Origin: Aurelia coerulea
Lineage: Eukaryota > Cnidaria > Scyphozoa > Semaeostomeae > Ulmaridae
NCBI GenBank assembly: GCA_039566865.1
Contig: CM076958.1
Location: forward strand, 2,666,001 to 2,730,000
Reading direction: 5' to 3'
DNA length: 64,000 nt
Each line of letters opens with the position of its first letter. Position 1 is the stretch's first letter. Both the position numbers and the translations under genes were made by a program. This document shows, one piece after another, positions 38,501 to 44,075 of this stretch. The notes below the pieces were generated by a model that was given only the letters and a program-made list of their open reading frames with translations, searched no databases and was not told the origin of the DNA.

Positions 38501-40546
38501 ATTGACGGTACATTTTTCAGTAAACACCCAATAACATCTGACGATTTTGCGTTGATTTTTCAGTTGCCTACTTCTTGAACTATAAGCAATTCCTTGAAAA
38601 GTCTCAATAGCCGAATCGAACGAAAACCATTGATCAATTAACAATCTTAATGCTGGGATTTTGATTATGATTAACTCGTCAATCTTCAAAATTGGCCTAG
38701 TTTCTGATTTACCATGGCCTGTCACAAATGAATACCCTTTGTTGGTGGACTGGTTACTTTAAAGTATTAAACAGTTTTCATTTTCTTATTTGAGGGCTAT
38801 GTTTCCGTCGGGTCGGGTCTTTAAAGGCAGAGAGAAGAATGCTAGGTCAGGGAGTGAATCGCGTAAAATAGGAAAAACTTGCAGACCATTTAAACATCAA
38901 ACGCAAAGCTGTTATTTTAAAAATGTTTGGAACTGTTTGACTTCCTACTCTTTCTACTCATTTATTATCTCAGTCATTCATTGTTTTATTTACTCTTTTT
39001 TCTTTCCTTTGTTTATTTATTCCAACAAGATATAGGGACTGTAATCAAGCATTGCCTTGTTCGTTCATTGATTCAAGGGAAAGATACGAGATGAATGCAT
39101 CAACAGGTGAATGAAGAAATAATGGCAATGAGTGCATGAATGAATGTTGAATTAAAGAAATGTTTCATCGACATAGAATCCAGGCTTGGAACCAACTGGA
39201 TATCTCATCACACGCCCACTACATTAGCGGAGAAGTTATTCCATAAACCCATTGGCCTACTGTGTGTCTCAGAAACAAGTACCCCCATTTGCGTCACTGC
39301 ACAGTAAAACTAGAATCAATTATCGAAAGTATTTTAACGTAATTTACAGGCTTCAAAATCAACGTTGATGTAAAGCACGTGAAATTCAGTTAATTCATTA
39401 TCATTTTCCTTTCCAAAAAAATGTTACAATGCATATTACGAGCTACATGAAATTTGGATCACACAGTCTACTTTGAAGTGCCACGGTTACTTTTATTTCA
39501 CAAAAATACTTCCGAATATAAAAGTTTTACATTTATTGTGCAGCAAGACTAATGGAGGAAATTTTCTCCCAGACACCAAGTACGATATGGACAACTGTCC
39601 CCACCGTTGATCACATATCCATATCCACATACACATATCATAATCTGATATCAATTTGTCAACAAATCAACCACACAATGATTCCGCGAACAACCAAACA
39701 ATGAAACAACCAATCAATCAATCACTCGATCAATCACTCAGTCGAACACATCAATCAACTGATCAACCAACGAGAGAAAGGAATAAGCCAATCAACCAAT
39801 CAACCAATCCATCTATCAATCAATCAATCAATTAACCAATCGATCAACAATCAATCCATCACTCCATTAATCAATCAATCAAACAAACAATGAGGCACCA
39901 ACCAAGCGATATAAGAATTTTCGAATGTGCACAAAACCAATAGAAGCTCCAACGCAAGCTCGAACTTTTCATATAAAAATATATAAAATAGCGCTCGATC
40001 CAGGCTCTTTTTTAGAAAAGTTGAAAGGTGTATTTAATTAAAGAATACTTACCATATCATTGACGCTATAAGGTAAGCAGCATCCAGCAAACAAGAAATA
40101 TCATATCATAAAGAAAAACATTCCAAACATAAAACTGAAATATCATACCTGAAGAAAAACGAAGCTGCAGATGAGGCTGAATTTGCATCATTTCGAGACT
40201 CTTCATTCACATCAGTCTTGGATCTAGCTTCATTCTCGTCTAATTGCAGGTTCAAAGAAGCTTGACTATCAGCATCAACGGCTTTTGAATACAGCTTCCC
40301 AGAACCTCCGAGCCTGGGCCATTCGAAGGAGTACGTTTGAGTCGTATTAGCCTTTGATGCAGAGAAATTTCGTGGTAGGCTTGCAGTCTGCATTGTTTGT
40401 TCACTTGTAATTGGAGCTAACGCTTGTGTCAGTAATGAATCCAGGTCTTTTTCACAATTCTTACATTCGAGACGACCTTTTTCTTTGTCCTTCGCTCTGT
40501 GAACGACTTGCAGAACAGCGAGAATTGTCGGAGTTAGTTCTTCAAC
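5442..40546 (-). CDS. KIF26: KIF26-like atypical kinesin gene, 14 exons seen, both ends open
   Basis: Fourteen minus-strand exons with GT-AG borders join without phase conflict into about 1174 codons. Numbering from the first exon given here, a CxxC pair is at residues 28/31, the motor runs from about 200 to 555, and a Ser-rich acidic tail follows. Family signatures are GHPNLGKST at the P-loop (292-300), FHLIDLSGC in place of the usual switch II (462-470), [10 protein letters not shown] (502-511), CDTVIYVGP in the tail and SSGYESM near the C terminus (1068-1074). Known KIF26 proteins bind microtubules but lack normal ATPase motility and act in signalling and in cell and axon migration; that role here is inferred from family. 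The canonical SSRSH and DLAGSE motifs are absent, as in the family. The start codon and the C terminus are not in the listed exons. Introns range from about 0.4 to 14.4 kb and are packed with mobile elements. Confidence 0.93.
5708..6304. mobile_element. Palindromic MITE, family 2, copy 1
   Basis: Two arms of about 270-300 bases in inverted orientation, with ends CAAGGACA at each side. They share the internal segment CCAGGTAGCTAGCTC / GCGCGCTATTTACTTGG and the GCTCATGTTTGC block. A second copy is at 54212-54804. It lies in a kinesin intron, 115 bases from exon N. The frames in its arms are shifted by indels between copies, so they are not treated as genes. Confidence 0.85.
6800..6915. repeat. 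AT-rich short-unit repeat
   Basis: Repeated AAATTATAAAT-like units of irregular spacing within a kinesin intron. Low complexity. Confidence 0.7.
6948..7009 (-). CDS. KIF26: KIF26-like exon M
   Basis: A 62-base exon encoding [18 protein letters not shown] then NIE. The acceptor is TTTCCAG and the donor is GTATGT. Phase one in, zero out. It is short, but its phase match and position between two stronger exons support it. Confidence 0.85.
7481..7612 (-). CDS. KIF26: KIF26-like exon L: SSGYESM motif
   Basis: Encodes [18 protein letters not shown] then [17 protein letters not shown] and a basic TKSLKRDKK end. SSGYESM followed by an acidic Ser-rich stretch is typical of the KIF26 C-terminal region. 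The acceptor is TTTTTAG and the donor is GTAGGT. Phases agree with both neighbours. Confidence 0.92.
7738..8051. mobile_element. TTAA-flanked MITE, copy 1
   Basis: Terminal inverted repeats AGGGGCTCCGTCG / CGACGGAGCCCCT, with TTAA duplicated at 7734-7737 and 8052-8055. TTAA duplication points to a piggyBac- or Kolobok-type mobiliser. A close copy in the other orientation is at 21519-21833. It makes up about 65 percent of the 485-bp kinesin intron that contains it. Confidence 0.92.
8098..8165 (-). CDS. KIF26: KIF26-like exon K
   Basis: A 68-base exon encoding [18 protein letters not shown] then IPKT. The acceptor is TTGCAG and the donor is GTAAGA. Its phase fits the preceding exon exactly, completing the Thr codon, although 2.9 kb of repeats separate them. 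A 314-bp MITE lies 46 bases beyond the donor side. Confidence 0.88.
8542..8906. mobile_element. TA-flanked MITE, pogo/Tc1-mariner-like
   Basis: Termini CAGTAGCGTCCCGCATATAA and inverse TTATATGCGGGACACTACTG, with TA at 8540-8541 and 8907-8908. Internal repeats of TTTCTTATA are seen. The CAGTAG start and TA duplication fit non-autonomous pogo-like elements. Confidence 0.85.
9119..9364. mobile_element. TA-flanked MITE, 246 bp
   Basis: Termini CTGGATGCACCAAAAGCACT and its imperfect inverse ending GGTCCATCGTG, with TA at both sides. The interior (ACTTCAGCCCATCGGGTATC) has a relative at 16235-16305. Confidence 0.75.
9397..10382 (+). pseudogene. LINE reverse-transcriptase C-terminal fragment, split by a MITE
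   Basis: Plus-strand coding relic of a CR1/L2-like non-LTR element. The first part reads [15 protein letters not shown] then [17 protein letters not shown]. After the insertion at 9573-10170 it continues with [30 protein letters not shown] and FKKSL-like codons. Those blocks are typical of the end of LINE ORF2. It is 5'-truncated and has stops. Confidence 0.85.
9573..10170. mobile_element. Mariner-type palindromic MITE inside the LINE
   Basis: Ends TGCAGGGTGTCCCAAAA and, inverted, TACAGGGTGTCCCAAAA, with TA on both sides. Arms are long and include GGTCGGCCATTTTGTCTTAC / its inverse. It splits the LINE codons after PKYAG and CICDL, so it is younger than the LINE. Confidence 0.9.
10427..10966. 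mobile_element. Palindromic MITE, family 4, copy 1
   Basis: Inverted arms of more than 100 bases: outer ends ATGAATATCAAAGCAATAAT and CATTGTCTTGATATCCAG, inner blocks GGATTTTCTCGAGAAAG-like near the right and GATTTTCTGCAGAAAG on the left. A copy is at 35220-35694. It ends 73 bases from the tail exon. Confidence 0.78.
11040..12469 (-). CDS. KIF26: KIF26-like exon J: large tail exon
   Basis: Encodes residues 561 to about 1036 in one open frame. It opens with [17 protein letters not shown] and then [13 protein letters not shown], both family signatures just after the motor. An acidic block rich in Asp/Pro/Phe follows, then a long Ser/Arg-rich low-complexity tail with RSRSEES-type sites, and a more helical segment around [15 protein letters not shown] and [11 protein letters not shown]. 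The acceptor is CCTCTAG and the donor is GTAAGT. Upstream of the first in-frame GTG the frame is also open to the splice acceptor. Confidence 0.95.
12470..13056. other. Intron sequence, no gene seen
   Basis: AT-rich spacer between the tail exon and the family-1 palindrome. No element ends were recognised. Confidence 0.5.
13057..13590. mobile_element. Palindromic MITE, family 1, full copy
   Basis: Left arm begins CTTAGCATAGGCTCCAAATC and the right arm ends GATTTTGAACCTATGCTAG. Both contain the block TCTATAATTCTACCGTT or its inverse and meet at GGTATCAAGCAAAAGTC. Other copies are at 4865-5350, 23495-24290 and 46635-46905. Its right end abuts the 5' splice site of the switch II exon. Confidence 0.88.
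13595..13911 (-). CDS. KIF26: KIF26-like exon I: switch II region to motor end
   Basis: Encodes residues 455-560: [49 protein letters not shown], an IALLAFVSG strand, and [12 protein letters not shown] at the end. DLSGC replaces the canonical DLAGSE. The donor GTAAGT (13594-13589) lies within 10 bases of the terminus of a palindromic MITE that fills much of the following intron. Confidence 0.96.
14330..14667. mobile_element. Diverged relative of the TTAA-flanked MITE
   Basis: The right end reads GCCCCCT followed by TTAA. Interior blocks (CGTAAACAAAC, AAAATCGTCGTTTCG) resemble the copies at 7738 and 21519, but the left terminus is eroded. Confidence 0.5.
14759..14972 (+). repeat. Two-copy tandem repeat, 107-bp period
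   Basis: GTAAATTAGCTATCTTTTTC begins at 14759 and again at 14866. The two units differ by only a few bases, which suggests recent duplication. Confidence 0.95.
15150..15354 (-). CDS. KIF26: KIF26-like exon H: RAPSAEKA segment and degenerate switch I
   Basis: Encodes residues 387-454 plus one base. It contains [17 protein letters not shown], then a polar loop, then [16 protein letters not shown]. In ordinary kinesins the region before the last strand carries SSRSH; here it reads RQNSNMIF, so switch I is degenerate, as in KIF26 proteins. The acceptor is TTCACAG and the donor is GTACGT. Confidence 0.94.
15799..15875 (-). CDS. KIF26: KIF26-like exon G: motor insert
   Basis: Encodes about residues 361-386, [18 protein letters not shown] then RERTGPVQ, a variable loop of the motor. 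The acceptor is TCTCTAG and the donor is GTAAGT. Phases agree with both neighbours. Confidence 0.9.
16062..16113. ncRNA. Degenerate hammerhead-like inverted pair
   Basis: Arms GCATAACCCTTCATCAGTAG and CTACTGGTGAAGGGTTATGC face each other. On the plus strand CTGGTGA (16087-16093), a GGG/CCC stem, GATA (16106-16109) and CGTT follow hammerhead order, with one base wrong in each conserved box. On the minus strand CTGATGA is intact, but the second half is eroded. A ribozyme relic is inference. Confidence 0.35.
16324..16409 (-). CDS. KIF26: KIF26-like exon F: motor core strand
   Basis: Encodes [18 protein letters not shown] and [10 protein letters not shown], a highly characteristic KIF26 segment (residues 332-361). 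The acceptor is GTTGCAG and the donor is GTAAAG. Phases are two bases in and one base out. Confidence 0.95.
16928..17033 (-). CDS. KIF26: KIF26-like exon E: P-loop Lys and following helix
   Basis: Encodes residues 297-331 plus two bases: [35 protein letters not shown]. Lys298 and Ser299 are the nucleotide-contacting residues of the P-loop. The acceptor is CTGACAG and the donor is GTATGA. The 2.7-kb intron on its 5' side contains a degenerate tandem array. Confidence 0.95.
17600..18780 (+). repeat. Degenerate tandem array, units of about 150-178 bp
   Basis: The start motif CTGATATTG or CAGATATTG occurs at 17651, 17820, 17992 and 18170. Weaker equivalents are near 18333, 18511 and 18660. Successive units become less alike towards the right. 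Each carries a Met-like CATGAAT/CATGAAA core, a TTTGGCAA block and a TTTTATTCTCC block. It lies inside a kinesin intron. Confidence 0.85.
18860..18995 (+). repeat. LINE-like 3' tail hairpin, copy A
   Basis: A T-rich run leads to a perfect 13-bp stem, GTACCGTTCTTGG at 18929-18941 with CCAAGAACGGTAC at 18973-18985. AGTATTTACGTATT follows. Two relatives are at 28165-28215 and 42745-42815. It resembles the 3' stem-loop of CR1/L2-like LINEs. Confidence 0.7.
19721..19817 (-). CDS. KIF26: KIF26-like exon D: first half of P-loop
   Basis: Encodes residues 265-296 plus one base: [32 protein letters not shown]. The last residues begin the atypical nucleotide-binding loop, completed by the next exon. 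The acceptor is TTGCAG and the donor is GTATGT. Confidence 0.95.
19976..20094. mobile_element. Short MITE, 119 bp
   Basis: Termini AGTCTGTCTCAAATTAGATG and its inverse ending GAGACGGACT. A diverged relative is at 30722-30843. No clear target duplication; the next element's TTAA starts at the very next base. Confidence 0.8.
20099..20518. mobile_element. TTAA-flanked MITE, second family, 420 bp
   Basis: Termini AGAACAAGTCCGGGGTT and AACCCCGGACTTGTCCT, with TTAA at 20095-20098 and 20519-20522. The internal frames are not recognised. It shares its TTAA target preference with the 7738 element but not its end sequence. Confidence 0.88.
20780..20940 (-). repeat. tRNA-derived SINE fragment
   Basis: On the minus strand GTGGTTCGAGTTCCCACC is a good Pol III B box in a T-arm, preceded by an anticodon-arm-like CTTGACTACCAATCTG. 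No matching A box is seen upstream, so it is truncated or degenerate and not a tRNA gene. Confidence 0.55.
21325..21916. mobile_element. Half copy of palindromic MITE family 3, split by a TTAA MITE
   Basis: Runs from the family centre (AGTTTTCTCATTGTCC) to the terminus GGCGCACCCGG followed by TA. The TTAA element at 21519-21833 is inserted in its middle. The free terminus lies beside the donor of motor exon C. Confidence 0.82.
21519..21833. mobile_element. TTAA-flanked MITE, copy 2
   Basis: Same ends as 7738-8051 and similar length (315 bp), with TTAA at 21515-21518 and 21834-21837. Both copies keep a frame with [16 protein letters not shown], which their high base identity explains. It is nested in a family-3 palindromic element. 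Confidence 0.92.
21939..22124 (-). CDS. KIF26: KIF26-like exon C: start of motor domain
   Basis: Encodes residues 203-264, [12 protein letters not shown] to [11 protein letters not shown], the first strands of the kinesin fold with the family segment [14 protein letters not shown]. It is flanked by TTGCAG and an unusual donor, GTTTGT, and is in phase 0 at both ends. The end of a palindromic MITE lies only 14 bases beyond the donor hexamer (element end 21916, TA 21917-21918, donor 21933-21938). Confidence 0.95.
22247..22861. mobile_element. Palindromic MITE, family 3, full copy
   Basis: Two arms of about 300 bases meet at a centre of repeated ATCGATTAATTGT. Termini CCCGGTGCACCAAAATAAAC and its inverse lie inside TA at 22245-22246 and 22862-22863. 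Both arms contain CGTTTTCGAAAACATTGAAA-like blocks. Confidence 0.9.
23495..24290. mobile_element. Palindromic MITE, family 1, split copy
   Basis: Left half at 23495-23660 (ends CTGGTATCAAGC) and right half at 24090-24290 (block AATATTGAAGATCTTTGAG). About 430 bases between them hold a tRNA-derived SINE and AT-rich sequence. Confidence 0.72.
23675..23865 (-). repeat. tRNA-derived SINE
   Basis: On the minus strand GTGGCGCAGTGGT is a Pol III A box and GTTCGATACCC a B box, at tRNA-like spacing and with a GCCTCTTGTGG / GGTAGGGC-like acceptor region. A non-tRNA body continues to the left. It was inserted into the centre of a family-1 palindromic MITE. Confidence 0.75.
24300..25555. other. Intron sequence with C-rich repeat-like tracts
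   Basis: Between 25105 and 25460 several AAGCCCCC-type runs occur (for example near 25171, 25400 and 25449). No terminal repeats or coding blocks were recognised. Confidence 0.5.
25556..25763 (-). CDS. KIF26: KIF26-like exon B: basic linker before motor
   Basis: Encodes residues 133-202: [16 protein letters not shown], a basic linker, [17 protein letters not shown] and YGESNGK, leading into motor strand 1. There are two tandem acceptors, TTTAG then CAG, three bases apart. Using the second gives FFFRAAQ, which fits the family; the first would add one Ser. The donor is GTATGT and the exon ends in phase 0. Confidence 0.92.
25764..27063. other. Start of the 14.4-kb intron, no gene seen
   Basis: Unannotated AT-rich sequence. 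Open stretches near 26209-26760 have no recognisable domain and no splice-phase match to the kinesin. Confidence 0.5.
27066..27468. mobile_element. TA-flanked MITE, copy 1 of CACGTTTTTT family
   Basis: Termini CACGTTTTTTCTTTTATAAG and the inverse ending AAAAAACGTG, with TA at 27064-27065 and 27469-27470. The interior repeats AAGAAACT and CTAGTACTA. A second copy is at 62452-62870, and an eroded relative is around 31450-31855. Confidence 0.88.
28100..28240 (+). repeat. LINE-like 3' tail hairpin, copy C, with oligo-A
   Basis: Contains GTACCG ... CCAAGAACGGTGC with the loop largely deleted, then AGTATTTATGTATTG and a run of A. It is a shortened relative of the hairpins at 18929 and 42750. Confidence 0.6.
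28241..33000. other. Intron stretch with few recognised elements
   Basis: Recognised pieces are a relative of the 119-bp MITE at about 30722-30843 and an eroded relative of the CACGTTTTTT MITE at about 31450-31855. Short inverted and direct repeats of CTTCGAAGT and CTTATGCATTC occur near 29745-29960. No coding sequence was recognised. Confidence 0.45.
33087..33110 (+). ncRNA. Hammerhead-like core
   Basis: CTGATGA, a two-base GC/GC stem closed by GAAA, then GAAA and CGTT appear in the right order. Flanking sequence forms only a weak stem I. It is probably a relic of the terminal ribozyme of a Penelope-like or similar element; function is doubtful. Confidence 0.35.
33833..33925 (+). repeat. 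GAAT tetranucleotide microsatellite
   Basis: Eight or more near-perfect AATG units followed by degenerate GAAC/GAGC variants. Confidence 0.97.
35220..35694. mobile_element. Palindromic MITE, family 4, copy 2
   Basis: Shares with 10427-10966 the blocks GGGATTTTCTCGAGAAAG, TCTCCCAAGAGGACAAAAT and the end TTCAATACTATTGCTTTGAT. Arms are inverted about a centre near 35420. Confidence 0.75.
35698..35955 (+). repeat. 5S rRNA-derived SINE (SINE3-like)
   Basis: GAAGTTAAGCTCGGTCGAG and GGATGGGTGACC match the internal promoter region of 5S rRNA. The body has GGGACGTTAAACTAGGGG, and the tail is a run of CTA triplets. ACAGT flanks both ends (about 35698 and 35948), a possible target duplication. It directly follows the family-4 MITE. 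Confidence 0.7.
35956..38456. other. Intron stretch, G tract and AT-rich DNA
   Basis: Contains a G run of about 16 at 37243-37258 and an AT-rich stretch at 37640-37740. The sequence at 36475 (CTGGTATCAAGCAAGC) echoes the centre of palindromic family 1. No exon was recognised. Confidence 0.45.
38457..38725. mobile_element. Short MITE related to family 3
   Basis: Ends TTTTGTCAGGCCATGATAAA and the inverse TTTACCATGGCCTGTCACAA. The inner block (GATTTTGA ... ATTGACG, TTAATC) corresponds to the family-3 arms at 22280-22350. Confidence 0.7.
39190..39285 (-). repeat. Possible tRNA-derived SINE head
   Basis: On the minus strand TAGGCCAATGG resembles an A box and GGTTCCAAGCC a B box at suitable spacing. 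The cloverleaf is poor, so it is a SINE or a chance match rather than a tRNA gene. Confidence 0.4.
39695..39895 (+). repeat. Degenerate CAAT tetranucleotide tract
   Basis: Repeated CAATCAAT/CAACCAAT units with many interruptions over about 200 bases. Confidence 0.9.
40149..40546 (-). CDS. KIF26: KIF26-like exon A: pre-motor region with CxxC
   Basis: Encodes residues 1-132 of the visible product, starting [13 protein letters not shown] and carrying C28 and C31 (ECKNCEKDL), then a polar Ser/Asn/Asp-rich stretch ending SSAASFFFR. The acceptor is CCGTAG at the upper edge and the donor is GTATGA. It enters in phase 0 and leaves two bases. The SFFxRAAQ ending shared with the next exon is a recognisable KIF26 segment. 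It is isolated by a 14.4-kb intron on its 3' side. Confidence 0.88.
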
Positions 40547-40559
40547 CTACGGTAAAAGT

Positions 40560-41090
40560 AAATTTTGTGAATAAAGACATGCCATTGGAGGTATTTCAAG
40601 ACAGCATTACTCATATACTATGCTTGGACATGAAAATAAAATGTCCTTCAAGCAAAATACAGCTGGGTAAGTGCCTTCCTAAGTTCAACACATCTTTCTC
40701 TTTCAATTTGCATTCACTTTTTAGATATGACAAAGTTAAACAAAAAAGATTTACTGTCCAATATGGAACTGTTGGTAAGCTGTTGATTCTCTTGGTTCGA
40801 TTACTAAAACCTAACAAAACTGCTGCACGATTCAGAACAACCCATCCACTTTCGAAGCACATTGTTGTGTTGGTCAGAAGGAACGTGCCCTTAATCGTTT
40901 GGATATAAACAATAGCTACTTGGGAGCTGCCAAAGGACGTAAAGAACAACTTACAGCGGAAAGATTTCGTCCACTCTGTCTACATCTGTTAAAACACGTT
41001 GAGCAACGTTGCATCATCGACGTTAATAATGAAATTAAGATAGCGAGAGATGAAAGAGAATCGACAAAGACCACATCGGTATCTTAATGA
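40560..41090 (+). pseudogene. Possible mobile-element coding relic
   Basis: Two overlapping plus-strand frames look protein-like: one with RFTVQYGTVGKLLILLVRLL and, after a shift near 40850, one with KERALNRLDINNSYLGAA. The shift within a plausible domain suggests a decayed element gene. I cannot name the family. Confidence 0.25.
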
Positions 41091-42699
41091 TAGGAACCCT
41101 GTGCTTTTGAAATCAAAGTCAGTAAGAAAGCCTGCTCTCAGCATTTCACAACAGCATGTCAGCCACGATGCCAGCCCCTAGAATCATTTCCCCTTTTGAA
41201 TCCGAGGTACCACAGAATCACGTGGTGCTCATGATCATGTGGCATTGACTGCTGGAGTGGCATTCGTTATTGCTGTGTGGTCAGCATGGTAAGTGCGGTC
41301 AAACATAGCCTGTTTAGTAAAGTACACAAACATACTTCACATGCTTTACGGTAAAACATGTTACAAAACGATCGTAGAGGAATGACCGTTAGATACGCTA
41401 CACGAAAAAGATAAGGGCCGTAAATTGTATCTACGTCCCCATTCTGTGCAACAATGTAGGCACCAGCGTTTCGGCAACAAGAACGATAGACTGAAGTTTT
41501 AAAAACGACAAACATTCCACTATTTCCATATCATTATCTAAATACGACCATGAAGTTAAGTTGCGCCTGTCATGATTGCTCTAAAGAAGTAAACAATTTC
41601 TATTTCACATGGACCAGCATTCACCAACGTTTAAAAAAACAACTTGAAGAACAAAAAAACTTCAATAACTGTTTTAGCTTTCTGATTGGCTATTTTCATA
41701 AAATGGACAAATTCTCTGAACTATTGTGCAGCTATTCCCATTATCCAACAACACCACTTTTCAAATTTCTTACAAGGATAAAACATTCGAAAAGCTGCAC
41801 ATGATATTGAGAAAAGATTGATAACATAAAATCGTGTCCTCCTTTCATAAGAAATGAAATAAAACATCCCCGCCCAAGAAATGAAACCCGCATCAAACAA
41901 ACAAAAGCAAATAAAAACAGAATCAAGGCAAACATATCTATATATAGAATCGTATAACAAAATTACGGTAAAATATATACCTAGAAAAATTGATAGAGAG
42001 ATATTGGACCACAAAAAATACTAAGAAATACTTCAAAACACTGAGGCCTTTCGGACTAGTGTCCTCAAAAGGACGTGACTTTGATTCTATGTTCCATACC
42101 TATATATATAGATCAAAATAGAATCTCCATACCTATATATATAGATCAAAATAGAATCATATATAGAATCATATATAAAATCATATATACATTCATATAT
42201 ACCTTTCCAACTTCAAGAGTGCTATGAAGCAAACAACATCACTCTGCTACTGTGTACTCTTTGCCTCAAATAGGCCTTATTCTTTCAGTACCAGCTAACA
42301 TGACTAGACTCTGAACGGTCAGCAGTGAACAAGCACGTCAGAATATGACAAGTAGATCGCGTCAAAGATGTTTTGTCAGCAAAACTGACGTTGTAATACG
42401 AAGATCATACACTCAAAGGTCAACCAAAAAGATAATCGACAGTTTTAACAAGTTCGAATCCAATTTGGTGTGCGGTTGAGATGTCAGGGAAATTCATAAA
42501 TCTTGTGGGAATTTACAGATCACAAAAGTGTTTCAACATTGGGAAATGGTGGGGGTGGCACATGTGGCGAGGGGCGGCGGCTGTTTGTCCGCGGGGGTGG
42601 GGCCCTCTGTTAGCTGCCTTGCATCTATTTTCTCCCAAATTTATAAAATGTTTGATGTCATTGCCTGACATCAAATGTGAGGCAGACAGTAACTTTTTC

Positions 42700-42830
42700 T
42701 TTTAGTTTGTTGTTCTTTCTTTCAGTATATTGTAATTTTTGAATTGTAAGTGCCTTTCATGGTGGGAACTCCGATGACCTAATGTCTATTCCCGCCATGA
42801 TAGGCACAGTAGATGTACTTGTTGAGTTTG
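42700..42830 (+). repeat. LINE-like 3' tail hairpin, copy B
   Basis: GTGCCTTTCATGG (42750-42762) pairs with CCATGATAGGCAC (42795-42807) with one T-T mismatch, and the stem extends inwards (TGGGAA/TTCCCG). Three stem positions differ from copy A by paired, compensatory changes. Confidence 0.7.
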
Positions 42831-42893
42831 TATATTTTAATTGATTATATGTACATATATACATATCGTTGATAGTTTAGAATCATTCGAAAT

Positions 42894-42934
42894 CATACTC
42901 TGATGAGGACACAAGTCCGAAAGGCCTCAGTGTG
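42894..42934 (+). ncRNA. Hammerhead ribozyme, type I layout
   Basis: Stem I is CATACT (42894-42899) with AGTGTG (42929-42934), six pairs including one G-U. The conserved box CTGATGA is at 42900-42906. Stem II is GGAC/GTCC with loop ACAA at 42907-42918. GAAA is at 42919-42922. Stem III is AGG/CCT, a palindrome without a loop (42922-42927). The predicted cleavage is after C42928. All conserved core bases are present. A loopless stem III implies action as a dimer, as described for hammerheads of Penelope-like elements. Confidence 0.75.
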
Positions 42935-43789
42935 TTAAAACATAGCTTATAGTATTTTTTGTCGTCCAACCTCTCTACATCAAGTTTCTAGTTATATATT
43001 TTAAGTTTTTAATTGATTATATATATAAAAAAAAACATTGGGAAATGATACGCTTTTGTCTAACCAACAAATTGAGAAGCATGCTCCTCCGCAGCGCAAT
43101 AAAATGATTTCCCACAAAATTAGCAAAAAGCTATTTCAATCAAATGTATTGTGCAGTTCTAAAGTCATAAATGATTTTACTTCAAGGTTTTCTCCAAGTT
43201 TTGTTAAACCGTTCATTTTCACGAGAATTGGCAAAGTTTTTCAAGATTTCTTACAAAATTGAAAAACGCACACTGTATGTGATTTTTTATAGATAAATTT
43301 CCTCGCAAAAGATTTCAGTACAAATTTATACAAAATTCCTAAATTCAATCTGGAGAACTCTAAGAGCCAAAAACACATTTTCTTATCATCCTTTGCTCAA
43401 TAGAGACATGAAAACTATGAAATTTCAAACTGGTCAACAATTTTGCACGCATGGTACAACGCAATTTTAAAGGAAGAACAGCCTTTCAAGTGAACCTGCC
43501 CAGGTCACTCCTGCGTCAAATACCAAGATATCCTGTCCCTCCTATGCAGGAGTGACTTTTAAGTGGCAGTTTTTTCAGGTATGCACGCGGGATAAACGCG
43601 GAATAAACACGGGACAGACTTGGGTAAGTCCACCTTTCAAGTGAAAGTAATCTTGACATCAGATACATTTGTTATCCCAAAATATTCTGAACACACCACT
43701 CCCCACAAACCATGCACTCAAAAAGATATAGATTCAGTCAAAGGCCAATCTTGTGATAATGAGCTAAAAAGGCAATGCTATATCCCTTT

Positions 43790-44075
43790 CCAAATATGAC
43801 CCAATTTCATGGTATTATTTCACTGTTATTTATTGGATAATGGGACCAGAGTAAGGACATGGACATGCCTAAGGCAATAAAATGCACTTCGTTAAAGTAT
43901 ATAAAGTGGGTTTGCATTTTCGGGCTGTTGGAAGTAGTTTATTTCTGTCATAACATGAGACAATTTTACGATACTATTTCAGTGTTATTTATTGGAAAAT
44001 ATGGGACCAGAGTCCAAAATAATACCCTTGGGCAATAAAATGCACTTTGTTACACTGTAAAGGGTATATTTTTAT
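43790..44075 (+). repeat. Two imperfect direct units, about 161-bp period
   Basis: TGGGACCAGAG occurs at 43841 and 44002, and GCAATAAAATGCACTT follows in both. The units differ by small indels. Confidence 0.85.

Larger units (their letters stand above)
41962..43008. mobile_element. Element with about 110-bp inverted ends carrying a hammerhead
   Basis: Left arm (about 41962-42068) and right arm (about 42885-43008) are inverted copies sharing ACTGAGGCCTTTCGGACT, GTATTTTTTGT and CTAG-TATATATTTTA. The right arm holds a complete hammerhead core; the left arm has lost the CTGATGA box. Between them are ATATATAG-type short repeats and a LINE-like tail. It is probably related to Penelope-like elements, which carry hammerheads in their terminal repeats; no reverse transcriptase remains. 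Confidence 0.6.

Noticed and set aside
39190..39285. A functional tRNA gene
   Set aside because: A- and B-box-like words are present, but the arms do not fold into a proper cloverleaf.
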